Source of the DNA: an uncultured Lachnospiraceae bacterium
GTDB taxonomy: Bacteria > Bacillota > Clostridia > Lachnospirales > Lachnospiraceae
DNA: 64,000 bases
Direction: 5' to 3'
Assembly: GCA_910586705.1 (NCBI GenBank)
Contig: CAJUJK010000006.1
Span: 1 to 64,000 of the forward strand
In this document: positions 16,440-25,080 of the stretch, in pieces
Numbering within the stretch: position 1 is the stretch's first letter
How the letters are laid out: each line of letters starts with the position of its first letter
The notes under the pieces: generated by a model
What the model saw: only the letters and a program-made list of their open reading frames with translations
Database searches by the model: none
Told to the model about the DNA's origin: nothing
Translations under genes and position numbers: made by a program

Positions 16440-17501
16440 TTAGGCATCGCATGACTCATTGATCTGCTTCACTGACTCCCGCTCGACCAGTCTGCATGGG
16501 ATACTCCGCTCCAGAACAACGTTCGGCAGACTGGCGTCCTCCGTTTCCAGCCGTTCCAGAAGAATTGCCGCCGCCTCCGTCCCTATTTCCGTAAGCGGCA
16601 GCTCCATCGTCGTCAGTCCGGGACTGCAATACTGCGATATTTCCTGATTATCGAATCCGGTCACGGATATATCCTCTCCTATCCGTATGTCGTGCTCCCT
16701 GCAGTAGTCGTACACGCCGCCTGCCATCCGATCGTTCATACAGAAAATTGCCGTCACACCACAGGCAAGCAGTTCTTCCGCAAACCGATAACCGGAGTCC
16801 CTGTCCCAGTTCCCGTAACGCACCCAGCCGGGATTATACAAAATATTCTCCTCAAACAGCGCCTTCTGATGTCCTCTCAGCCGGCTTCCCGTATGTATGT
16901 TATCCGCCTTGCCTGCAAGGATTCCTATTTTGCGGTGTCCCATGGAGATCAGGTACCTTGTCATCTCACATGCCGCCCTCTCGTCATCCATAACCACAAC
17001 GGGCGTGTACGTCGCATGGGTATAAGCATAGGCGACAACCGTCGGCATCGCCATGACTTCGTTAAAATAGCGCACGACCCTGGCATGTCCAGCCACATAG
17101 AGCAACCCGTCCGCCTTCATGGAAATCATTTCCTGCACCACAGGATTCAGAATTGAACGGTACGCGTTGTCATTTTCGTACCAGAATTCGCCCCATCTGG
17201 CATACAGGCGCAGATTCTGGATCACGGTGCGGTAGTTCTTTTTCTCGCAGTATTGCATGACCCCTTCCATGATTGCCGGCGTGGAAAACTGGCAGATATC
17301 CTCCGCCACGATACCGATCATATTGGTCTTTTTCTTTCTCAGCCCTCTCGCTACATAATCCGGCTGATAACCCGTCCGCCTGACCGCATCCAGCACCCTT
17401 TTCCTCGTCTCTACGCTCACGTTGGATCTTCCGTTTATGACATTGGATACCGTGGCAATGGAAACGCCGCACTCCGCCGCGATCTCCTTAATCGTTACCA
17501 T
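16440..17501 (-). CDS. LacI family transcriptional regulator
   Basis: 353 residues: N-terminal helix-turn-helix (TIKEIAAECGVSIATVSNVI) with hinge helix, then a periplasmic-binding-protein-type effector domain (ISMGHRKIGILAG, DISVTGFDNQEI). It starts 15 nt after the stop of the upstream chemoreceptor gene, with GGGGGA as ribosome site, so the two are an operon. A central-CG palindrome right after the chemoreceptor promoter is the likely operator, meaning autoregulation together with the receptor. Effector unknown, probably a sugar. Confidence 0.94.
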   Translation of the reverse strand: MVTIKEIAAECGVSIATVSNVINGRSNVSVETRKRVLDAVRRTGYQPDYVARGLRKKKTNMIGIVAEDICQFSTPAIMEGVMQYCEKKNYRTVIQNLRLYARWGEFWYENDNAYRSILNPVVQEMISMKADGLLYVAGHARVVRYFNEVMAMPTVVAYAYTHATYTPVVVMDDERAACEMTRYLISMGHRKIGILAGKADNIHTGSRLRGHQKALFEENILYNPGWVRYGNWDRDSGYRFAEELLACGVTAIFCMNDRMAGGVYDYCREHDIRIGEDISVTGFDNQEISQYCSPGLTTMELPLTEIGTEAAAILLERLETEDASLPNVVLERSIPCRLVERESVKQINESCDA

Positions 17502-17516
17502 AATTCCCCCTTAGAT

Positions 17517-19565
17517 TTACCTGTGGAATTTCCCTACAATCTCTCCGAGATGATCCGCCATTTCCCTGTTCTGGATGGACTGATCCTGTGTCGTTCCCGC
17601 AATCTCTGCAGTCGTGGTATTCTTTTCTACAATCGTGCCGATGGCAGTCTGGTTCTCCGCCATAATCTCGCTGACAGAGCTGGCATTTTCTGCAATATGC
17701 GACACGGATCTTTCCAGCCTTCCCACCGCGTCGAGCATCTCGTCAAGTTTATTCTTGATCCCGCTTACAGACTCACTGTAATCCGTAGATTTTTCCGCAA
17801 AGCCTTTAAACTGCACCACCACTTCCTGCTCGATAAAGGAAATGATCGATTCAAAGCAAGTATTCACGGTAGCGATGCTGCTGTTCGCCTCCCCGCATAT
17901 ATCCTGAATGGAAGAAGCCGTCTCCTTGGAGGTATCCGCCAGATTGGCGATGGAACCTGCCACCACGGCAAAGCCTTTTCCTGCCTCGCCGGCTCTCGCC
18001 GCCTCGATGGAAGCGTTGAGCGACAGCAGATTGGTCTTTCCGGCTATACTTAAAATCTCCGCCGCCAGCTCGTTGATCTTGGTCAGGCTCTTTAACTTCT
18101 CAATCGCCTCCTCCACAGCCGCCTTCGTCTCATCCAGCTTTTCTTCCCCGTTTCGGTACGCAAAATTCGCTTCGTCCTTCATATCAATGGCGCTGCCGAT
18201 CACCTGATCGCTTGTGCTCACGGAAGCTTTGATTCCCTCCAGAATGCCGTCCACCAGATGGTTGATGCTGTCAATTTCCGTATTTACATTCCTGACAATC
18301 GTATTCGTATTCTCCATGGACGCCGACAATTCCTGCGTAACCGCAATGTTATCCGACGTGTCGTCCGCCAGACACTCCGCGGAATCACGCATACTCTCCG
18401 CCTTCTCGTTGAGGGAACGGGAACAGTCGTTCAAGGTATCCGATATGGACTGCAGGGAATGGATCAGACCATCCGTCGCCGCCGCAATGCTGCCGAGTTC
18501 ATCTCCGCGCTTTATATGCTTCTGGATCACCGGGTTATCCGCTATGTTGAACTTCTGCAGAGCCACAATGCTCTCCTCAATGGATCTCAGCGGTTTCATA
18601 AGCCCTCTGATGATCACGCCGGAAGCCGCCAGAAGAACAACCAGCGTCGCCGCCGCCAAAAATGTCATGGTCTGCTTCAGTCTGTCCGTCGTCGCGAAAA
18701 TTTCCGCCGCGCTGTCGGACACAATAAAAAGCCAGCCCCGGTTCGCCATATAATAGTAGGTGGCGATATTTTCCTGCCCGTTTTCCGTATACTCTCTAAA
18801 TCCCATATCGTTTGCGGCGGCGCCGCTATACTTCGCGCACAGATCGCGGATATATTCCTCCTCCGCCTCCGTCGCCACTTTTTCACTGTCCTCACAGAAT
18901 ATGTACTGTCCGTTTACCGCGTTTACCATGCGGTATTCCGCGTTTTCCATGCCCTGCATCGTCAGGGAATCGAGAAGCTGGATCAGCCCCGTGGTAAACA
19001 CGCCGCCGCCGACCAGCCCGACGGGATTGCCGCTCTCGTCAAAGACCGCCTGATACAGCGACACAATCTGCTGCCCGCTCGCCGGGGAAATGATAATGCC
19101 TGTATTATATACACCGTCCGCCGCCAACAGGGCGTCCTGCAGGGCTTTGAGAGGATCGCCCTCTCTGGTCGTGATGCCCACCACCGCCGCATTGGTATGT
19201 GCCAGCACGTGGGTATTCCACTCGCTCACATAAAGCCCCTCCAGATTACTCACATCCGCCGAAAACTTCTCGGTATAAGCCTGCGCGGCGGCAATCGCCG
19301 CCTCATCGGTGGGATTTTTCAGCACATCCAGTATCTCCCCCGCCCGGCTATAGGCTGTGAGCGTCTGCTCCATTTCCTGCACATAGTTATCAATGATCCG
19401 GCTACGTTCCTCCACCACCGTCTCCATATTATTGGTGGTACTCTGTCTTGTATTATTCGTAATCGCATTACCGACAAAAAGTACCAAAGCCGCCATAACA
19501 ACAATCTGCACCGTTAAAATACATGCCGTAATCTTCGTACTTAAACCAAACTTCACACTTTTCAT
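17517..19565 (-). CDS. Methyl-accepting chemotaxis protein with extracytoplasmic sensor
   Basis: 682 residues: transmembrane segment 1 (TACILTVQIVVMAALVLFVG), a large dCache-like extracytoplasmic sensor (about 40-300), transmembrane segment 2 (TFLAAATLVVLLAASGVII), HAMP region, and a signalling hairpin with the conserved tip NLLSLNASIEAARAGEAGKG. No C-terminal CheR/CheB tethering pentapeptide. The start MKSVKFGLSTK at 19565 has GGGAGG upstream; the frame extends to 19691 but without such a site. Co-transcribed with the LacI regulator behind it. Confidence 0.93.
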   Translation of the reverse strand: MKSVKFGLSTKITACILTVQIVVMAALVLFVGNAITNNTRQSTTNNMETVVEERSRIIDNYVQEMEQTLTAYSRAGEILDVLKNPTDEAAIAAAQAYTEKFSADVSNLEGLYVSEWNTHVLAHTNAAVVGITTREGDPLKALQDALLAADGVYNTGIIISPASGQQIVSLYQAVFDESGNPVGLVGGGVFTTGLIQLLDSLTMQGMENAEYRMVNAVNGQYIFCEDSEKVATEAEEEYIRDLCAKYSGAAANDMGFREYTENGQENIATYYYMANRGWLFIVSDSAAEIFATTDRLKQTMTFLAAATLVVLLAASGVIIRGLMKPLRSIEESIVALQKFNIADNPVIQKHIKRGDELGSIAAATDGLIHSLQSISDTLNDCSRSLNEKAESMRDSAECLADDTSDNIAVTQELSASMENTNTIVRNVNTEIDSINHLVDGILEGIKASVSTSDQVIGSAIDMKDEANFAYRNGEEKLDETKAAVEEAIEKLKSLTKINELAAEILSIAGKTNLLSLNASIEAARAGEAGKGFAVVAGSIANLADTSKETASSIQDICGEANSSIATVNTCFESIISFIEQEVVVQFKGFAEKSTDYSESVSGIKNKLDEMLDAVGRLERSVSHIAENASSVSEIMAENQTAIGTIVEKNTTTAEIAGTTQDQSIQNREMADHLGEIVGKFHR

Positions 19566-19613
19566 GTCTTCCTCCCTCGTTCCGATTGATTTTTTCATAC
19601 TGCATGACGTTAT

Positions 19614-19627
19614 GTTAAACGTTTTAC
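19614..19627. promoter_or_regulatory. LacI-type operator candidate
   Basis: GTTAAACGTTTTAC with a perfect AAACGTTT core and central CG, the form recognised by LacI/GalR regulators. It starts about 14 bp past the -10 of the chemoreceptor promoter, overlapping the start of transcription. The adjoining lacI-type gene makes this the natural site. Confidence 0.65.
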
Positions 19628-19640
19628 TAGCACTAAGAAA

Positions 19641-19670
19641 ATTATATAGGGAAAGCACTTTCTTTGTCAA
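19641..19670 (-). promoter_or_regulatory. Promoter of the chemoreceptor-LacI operon
   Basis: Minus-strand TTGACA (19670-19665), 18-bp spacer, TATAAT (19646-19641): both hexamers exact. The spacer holds a second inverted repeat, GAAAG-CA-CTTTC (19651-19662). Confidence 0.85.
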
Positions 19671-19739
19671 TAAAAAATTGCCACAACACATAGCACACGG
19701 AAGTCATGTCCGCCCAAAACGCTTACAGCGCGCAGAATA

Positions 19740-21086
19740 TCAGTGTGTCAGCATCTCCTCGATAAAGATCCCGTACCCTCTGGTGGAATCATTTACCAGC
19801 ACATGGGTCACCGCGCCCACCAGTTTCCCGTTCTGGATGATGGGGCTGCCGCTCATCCCCTGAATGATCCCGCCTGTCAGCATCAGCAGTTTTTCATCCA
19901 CCACGCGGATCACGATCCCCCTGTTCACGTTCTCGTGCTCCAGATTGACCTCCACGATCTCCACATCATAAAATTCCGGCTCCCCGGAGACGGAACAGAT
20001 AATCTGGGCGGGTCCCAGCGCAATCTCCTGCTTCAGGGCGATGGGCACAGGCTCATAAACCGAATTTGCCAAAAGCGCCTCGTCGCAGTACCCGAAAATT
20101 CCCTCCGCCGTATTTTCCGTGATCTCCCCGATCACGTTGTCGCTGTCATATTCAATGTATCCCGTCAGCTCTCCGGGCGCGCCGCCCGTTCCTCTGGTGA
20201 TGCCCACAATCTCCGTCCTGTAGAGCGTTCCTTCCTCCAGATTCATCAGAATCGACGTGTCCACGTCATTGATGCCGTGTCCTAAAGCGCCAAAGGTAGA
20301 GTCCGTGCCCTCGTAAGTCATGGTGCCGATTCCCTGCGCGTTATCCCGGATCCAGATTCCCAGCTTCCACTCCTCCATCCGGTTTTTTCCGGCGTTTATG
20401 CAGACATCTGTTATTTCATTGTTTCTCCTGATGGTGAGCACCATGTCTTCCCCTTCGGACGCCTCCACCATGCTGATAAATTGTTTCTTATTCTCCACGG
20501 GTTCCCCGTTGCTCTCAAGAATATAGTCTCCCTTCTGCAGTACATATCTGGCGGGAGATATGGTTTCACCGCTGCTGCTCTCAAACTCTCCGATCCCCAC
20601 CACCAGAACGCCGTCCGTCTTGACGTAAATGCCGATGGGAATACCCGAGGGAATGAGCATTTTGTCCTGAATCACCTCGATATCCACATTTTTATAAGGA
20701 AACACGCCAAACAGCTTCAGATCCATCTGGTAAGTGTCAATCTCATTCGCCTTCAGTTTGACCGTCCGCGCGAAATCCACATGGATGCTTTCCGCCCGCC
20801 TTTCCTCCTCCGCGAGAAGATACGCCTCGTCCCCCTCATCCACATCCGTCACGGATGCCACCGGCGCTGCTTCCTCGGTGGTGCGGTAAATCTCCCCCGA
20901 CACCGGGATTCGGAAATCAAACTCCTGCTCCACCCCGGCGCGAATCCGGATCTGCGACGGAATCTTATCCAGATAGGAAACGTATATGGTAAAAAGAAGC
21001 GCGGATATACCCGCCAGCAGCAGCATCCACAAAAAACCTCTGTATTTTCTCTCCTGTTGTTCAGTCATACCTATTGAATTGCTCAC
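19740..21086 (-). CDS. spoIVB: SpoIVB sporulation signalling protease
   Basis: Forespore serine protease of family S55 that crosses the intermembrane space and triggers pro-sigma-K processing. It has an N-terminal membrane anchor (FLWMLLLAGISALLFTIYVS), a PDZ domain (around PVENKKQFISMVEASEGEDM) and the S55 domain, with active-site Ser in GIIQGMSGSPII and the preceding ALGHGINDVDT. The start is a GTG at 21086 with AGAGGA upstream; an ATG six codons later has no ribosome site. Placed after recN as in other spore formers. Confidence 0.95.
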   Translation of the reverse strand: MSNSIGMTEQQERKYRGFLWMLLLAGISALLFTIYVSYLDKIPSQIRIRAGVEQEFDFRIPVSGEIYRTTEEAAPVASVTDVDEGDEAYLLAEEERRAESIHVDFARTVKLKANEIDTYQMDLKLFGVFPYKNVDIEVIQDKMLIPSGIPIGIYVKTDGVLVVGIGEFESSSGETISPARYVLQKGDYILESNGEPVENKKQFISMVEASEGEDMVLTIRRNNEITDVCINAGKNRMEEWKLGIWIRDNAQGIGTMTYEGTDSTFGALGHGINDVDTSILMNLEEGTLYRTEIVGITRGTGGAPGELTGYIEYDSDNVIGEITENTAEGIFGYCDEALLANSVYEPVPIALKQEIALGPAQIICSVSGEPEFYDVEIVEVNLEHENVNRGIVIRVVDEKLLMLTGGIIQGMSGSPIIQNGKLVGAVTHVLVNDSTRGYGIFIEEMLTH

Positions 21087-21133
21087 TCTTCACATTCCTC
21101 TCCTTTATAATGTGTGTAAAATATAAACGATAG

Positions 21134-21159
21134 AAGGACACACTTTACAGTATGTCCTT
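21134..21159 (-). terminator. Hairpin after recN, possible weak terminator
   Basis: AAGGACACACT and AGTATGTCCTT form an 11-bp stem (one G-U pair when read on the minus strand) with a TTAC loop, 37 nt after the recN stop. The following sequence is AT-rich but not a clean T-run. A CATACTA at 21168-21162, resembling a sigma-F/G -10, precedes it, though no matching -35 was seen. Confidence 0.4.
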
Positions 21160-21195
21160 TCTAGTATGTGAAGAATCTTATTTTTTAATTTTGTA

Positions 21196-22872
21196 TTATT
21201 TGGTTTTTGCTGCCAATTCTTTCATTTCCTCGGCATTCTTCAAAGCGCTCTCCGTAATCACGTCTCCGCCCAGCATTCTCGCCAGTTCCTCCACGCTCTC
21301 CCTCTTATCGAGTTCCCTGATCCGGGTGATGGAACGGTTGTCCTCCACCTGCTTTTCTATGACAAAGTGGGTGTCAGCCATAGCCGCAATCTGGGGCAGA
21401 TGGGTGATACAGATCAGCTGGTGCCCTTTTCCTAAAATGCCCATTTTTTCCGAAACTTTCCACGCTGTCCTGCCGCTGATCCCGGTGTCGATCTCGTCGA
21501 AAATCAGCGTCTCGATCTCATCCTTATCCGCCAGATGCGTCTTGAGCGCCAGCATAATACGGGAAAGCTCACCGCCGCTCGCCACCTGCGATAGTTCCCT
21601 GACCGGCTCACCGGGATTCGTGGAAATCAAAAAGTGTACCCCGTCAAACCCGTTTTCGGAAAGTTTCTCCTCACCGGCTTCCACCCGGATCTCGAAAACC
21701 GCCTGCTCGAAATTGAGATCGGACAATGCCTCCCGCATATTTTCCGATAATGTCTGCGCGTTTTCCTTCCGCAAAGCGGAGATTTCCGCGCAGAGCGCAA
21801 GCGCCTCTTTCCTGAGCGCCGCCGTCTCCTCCTCCAGCGCCGCTCTGTAAGCGTCGTAATCCTGATACTTTTCTATGGTCTCCAGCGCACGGTCTTTGTA
21901 AGCGAGAATTTCTTCCACGGTATTGCCATATTTTGACTTCAAACGGTTCAGAAGGTTCAGGCGCGTTTCCGTCTGTTCAAACTGCCCGGCGTCAAACTCA
22001 AGTCCCGAAAGGTACTCCGCCATCCCCCTGTTGTAGTCGTTTAACAGGCTGTCAATGTCCAGAAGCTGTTTCTCATACTCCTTAAGCGTCTCGTCGTATG
22101 CGGAGACAGATCTGATTTCCTTAAGCGCCCTTGCGATCACGCTGCCCGCCCCGCTGTTCTCATAGCCGCACAGGGCATGGGCGTTTCGTGCCGCCTCCTC
22201 GATCTTTCTGGCATTGTTCATGCGCTGGTAAGCGCTCTCCACTTCCATATCCTCGCCGGGAACAGGCGCCGCCTCCTCGATCTCCCGGCATTCAAACTCC
22301 GCCAGAGAACACTCTTTTTTCCGCGTCTCCTCGTCCGTCTCGTTCTCTGACAATTCCCTGCATTTATCCCGGTACTTTCTGAAAATCTCTCTGAGCCGTT
22401 CCTTTTTCGCCGCAAGCCCGCTCCCCGCGTAGGCGTCCAGTATCTCAAGCTGTTTTGCCTCTTTCAGAAGCGACTGGTGCTCGTGCTGCCCGTGTATGTC
22501 AATCAGAATCTCCGAAAGCTGTCTTAACTGTTTCGCGGTCACAGTCTCCCCGCACACCTTGCACTGACTGCGGTTTTCCATGATCTTCCGCTGCACAATG
22601 ACCTGCCCGTCCTCCAGCGGAAGTTCCAGATCCTGTATGGCTTTTATCTGTGCAGGATCCTCCACGGTAAACACCAGTTCCACCAGCGCATATTCCGCGC
22701 CCGAGCGGATCATCTCCTTATCCGCCTTCGCGCCCAGCGCCAGATTGATGGAACCGATGATAATGGATTTTCCGGCTCCCGTTTCCCCGGTAAGGATATT
22801 CAGCCCGCCGCCGAACGCAACCTCCGTCTCGTCTATCAAAGCCAGATTTTTCACATGTAAACTCTGTAACAT
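21196..22872 (-). CDS. recN: DNA repair protein RecN
   Basis: SMC-like ATPase for double-strand break repair. Walker A GETGAGKSIIIGSINLALG near residue 30, a long central coiled coil, and the C-terminal ABC signature LSRIMLALK plus Walker B LIFDEIDTGISG. 558 residues is typical. Two nucleotides separate it from argR upstream, indicating a tight operon. Confidence 0.97.
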   Translation of the reverse strand: MLQSLHVKNLALIDETEVAFGGGLNILTGETGAGKSIIIGSINLALGAKADKEMIRSGAEYALVELVFTVEDPAQIKAIQDLELPLEDGQVIVQRKIMENRSQCKVCGETVTAKQLRQLSEILIDIHGQHEHQSLLKEAKQLEILDAYAGSGLAAKKERLREIFRKYRDKCRELSENETDEETRKKECSLAEFECREIEEAAPVPGEDMEVESAYQRMNNARKIEEAARNAHALCGYENSGAGSVIARALKEIRSVSAYDETLKEYEKQLLDIDSLLNDYNRGMAEYLSGLEFDAGQFEQTETRLNLLNRLKSKYGNTVEEILAYKDRALETIEKYQDYDAYRAALEEETAALRKEALALCAEISALRKENAQTLSENMREALSDLNFEQAVFEIRVEAGEEKLSENGFDGVHFLISTNPGEPVRELSQVASGGELSRIMLALKTHLADKDEIETLIFDEIDTGISGRTAWKVSEKMGILGKGHQLICITHLPQIAAMADTHFVIEKQVEDNRSITRIRELDKRESVEELARMLGGDVITESALKNAEEMKELAAKTK

Positions 22873-22873
22873 C

Positions 22874-23323
22874 CTATCCCACCATTCTGCCGATCTTCTC
22901 CATCACGATCCGGGCATCCTGTTCGTTTCTCATCGCCATCATAATCGTATTATCCCCGGCGATACAACCGACGACCTCCTCGATCTTCATGGCGTCCACC
23001 GCTGCTGCCACAGCCATCGCCATACCCGACACGGTCTTTAACACCAGCAGGTTCTGCGCCAGTTCCATGGACACATACCCTTCCTTTAAAACCCTGCCGT
23101 ACTTATCTCCCAGATGCACTTCCTCCCCGCCGAACGCCACATACTTCTGCCGCCCGCTGCCGTTTGGAATTTTGGAAAGTTTTAATTCCCTGATATCTCT
23201 GGACACGGTAGCCTGCGTGACCTCGTATCCGTCTGCACGCAGCCGTTCCACCAGCTCCTCCTGCGTCTCTATCTCATTCTGTGTGATCAGCTCTGTAATC
23301 TTCTCGTGTCTCTTCTTTTTCAT
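22874..23323 (-). CDS. argR: Arginine repressor
   Basis: Hexameric arginine-responsive repressor. The N-terminal winged helix has ITELITQNEIETQEELVERL and the recognition segment VTQATVSRDIREL; the C-terminal arginine-binding domain has the GCIAGDNTIMMAM loop. 149 residues, normal length. argR-recN adjacency is common in Firmicutes. Confidence 0.97.
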   Translation of the reverse strand: MKKKRHEKITELITQNEIETQEELVERLRADGYEVTQATVSRDIRELKLSKIPNGSGRQKYVAFGGEEVHLGDKYGRVLKEGYVSMELAQNLLVLKTVSGMAMAVAAAVDAMKIEEVVGCIAGDNTIMMAMRNEQDARIVMEKIGRMVG

Positions 23324-23343
23324 AACACGTCCAAATTTCCCTT

Positions 23344-24171
23344 CTATGCCTCACTCATTTTTTTATGGAGCACCGCCAGAAAACTCTCCGTGTTCAGTCT
23401 GACAATGCCCGTCGTCCTGTCGGACCGGCGGATGCGGATGCGGTCGCCAGTCCTTAGCGTCACCGTATTGCTGCCATCGAAATTCGCCTCCACCACCTGC
23501 TCGTGCCCGTCCTTCCCCTCGGGAATCTCCACCGTGATTTCATCCTCCGGCGAAAACACAATGCTCCGGGTATTTAACGTATGCGGACAGATCGGCGTCA
23601 GAAGCAGAAGTCTCGCCGACGGCTCCACAATGGGTCCGCCCGCCGAGAGATTATAACCCGTAGACCCTGTGGGCGTGGCAACGATCACGCCGTCCGCGCA
23701 GTAGTCATGCAGAAACCTGTCATTCACATAAATGCGGACGTTCAGAATCTGCAGGGGACCACATCTGGAAATCACAATATCGTTGAGCGCGTACCGCTCC
23801 TCCCCCGTCATCACCCTGCCGGAGAGCATCATCCGCTCCTCCCGCACAAACTCATCCTTAAGCAGCTTCTCCACTGCCTCCTCGGCACAGGCGCTCTCCA
23901 CCTCCGCCAGATACCCCAGCGTCCCCAGATTGATGCCGAGTAAGGGAATATCGCTGTCCATCATGTTTCCCGCCGCCCGGAGCAACGTCCCGTCGCCGCC
24001 CAGCACCAGCGCGCAGTCCACCCCGTCCGTCCCTTGGTCCATAAGCGCCTGCCTCTCATTTTTGACGCAGACAGCTTCTCCGCCGTGCTTTTTAATAATA
24101 TCTGTTATTTTATTTGTAACCACTCCAACGGGATCCTTTGACTCGTTGGTGATCAGATAAAATTTCTTCAT
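23344..24171 (-). CDS. nadK: NAD kinase
   Basis: Makes NADP from NAD. The nucleotide motif LGGDGTLLRAAG and the second conserved stretch GSTGYNLSAGGPIVEP are intact; 275 residues fits the family. It lies 3 nt after tlyA in the isoprenoid/repair cluster. Confidence 0.96.
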   Translation of the reverse strand: MKKFYLITNESKDPVGVVTNKITDIIKKHGGEAVCVKNERQALMDQGTDGVDCALVLGGDGTLLRAAGNMMDSDIPLLGINLGTLGYLAEVESACAEEAVEKLLKDEFVREERMMLSGRVMTGEERYALNDIVISRCGPLQILNVRIYVNDRFLHDYCADGVIVATPTGSTGYNLSAGGPIVEPSARLLLLTPICPHTLNTRSIVFSPEDEITVEIPEGKDGHEQVVEANFDGSNTVTLRTGDRIRIRRSDRTTGIVRLNTESFLAVLHKKMSEA

Positions 24172-24174
24172 CCG

Positions 24175-25071
24175 CTATTTCGCCTCATCCAGCGCGCCGT
24201 GTGCCGCCTCTACCAGCTCCTCGATCCGCGCCGCCTGCCCTTCTTCCCGGGAGACGCCTCTCCCTGCAGCCACCAGCTCCTGCAACCCGTCGATCGCCTC
24301 TTTTTCCGACATGTCCAGAATCTCCTCTGGAATTTCGCCGCGCTTTTCCAGCCACATCAGATACTCTATATTTCCTTCGGGTCCCTTGATCGGCGAGTAG
24401 GTGAGTCCTTTCACAGAAAAACCGATCATATCCGCATAATCGACTATCCGCCGCACCACCTCGATATGCACGCTCCGATCACGCACCACGCCCTTTTTCC
24501 CGACTTTGTCACGCCCCGCCTCAAACTGGGGCTTGATCAGACAGACCATCTCTCCCCCCTGCCGCAAAAGTTTCCTTGCGGGAATCAGTATCTTGGTAAG
24601 CGAGATAAAAGAGACGTCCACCGACGCAAAGTCGATGGGCTCCCCGATGTTCTCATCTGTCACATAGCGGAAGTTGGTCTTCTCCATGCAGACCACCCGC
24701 TCGTCGTTTCTGAGTTTCCAGTCAAGCTGCCCATGCCCCACATCTATGGCATACACCTTTCCGGCGCCGTTTTGCAGCATACAGTCCGTAAACCCGCCAG
24801 TGGATGCGCCGATATCCATACAGACCTTATCCTGCAGCACAATGGGGAACTGCCCCAGCGCCCGTTCCAGCTTCAGACCGCCCCGGCTCACATAGGGAAG
24901 CGGTCTGCCCTTCACCTCAATCTTTATTTTGCTCTCGTCAAACAGTGTGCCTGCCTTGTCCTCCCGCTGGTTGTCCACAAACACGTTTCCTGCCATGAGA
25001 AGCGCCTTCGCCTTCTCTCTGGAGGCCGCATAACCCTGCCTGACCAGAATCACATCCAGTCTTTCCTTCAT
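24175..25071 (-). CDS. tlyA: TlyA family rRNA 2'-O-methyltransferase
   Basis: S4 RNA-binding domain at the N-terminus (RLDVILVRQGYAASREKAKA) followed by an FtsJ-like Rossmann methyltransferase (CMDIGASTGGFTDCML as SAM motif, KPQFEAGRDKVGKKG). Family members methylate ribosomal RNA 2'-OH groups; older annotation says hemolysin A. 298 residues, slightly long because of an acidic/Ala-rich tail. Confidence 0.93.
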   Translation of the reverse strand: MKERLDVILVRQGYAASREKAKALLMAGNVFVDNQREDKAGTLFDESKIKIEVKGRPLPYVSRGGLKLERALGQFPIVLQDKVCMDIGASTGGFTDCMLQNGAGKVYAIDVGHGQLDWKLRNDERVVCMEKTNFRYVTDENIGEPIDFASVDVSFISLTKILIPARKLLRQGGEMVCLIKPQFEAGRDKVGKKGVVRDRSVHIEVVRRIVDYADMIGFSVKGLTYSPIKGPEGNIEYLMWLEKRGEIPEEILDMSEKEAIDGLQELVAAGRGVSREEGQAARIEELVEAAHGALDEAK

Positions 25072-25080
25072 AATCCCTGC

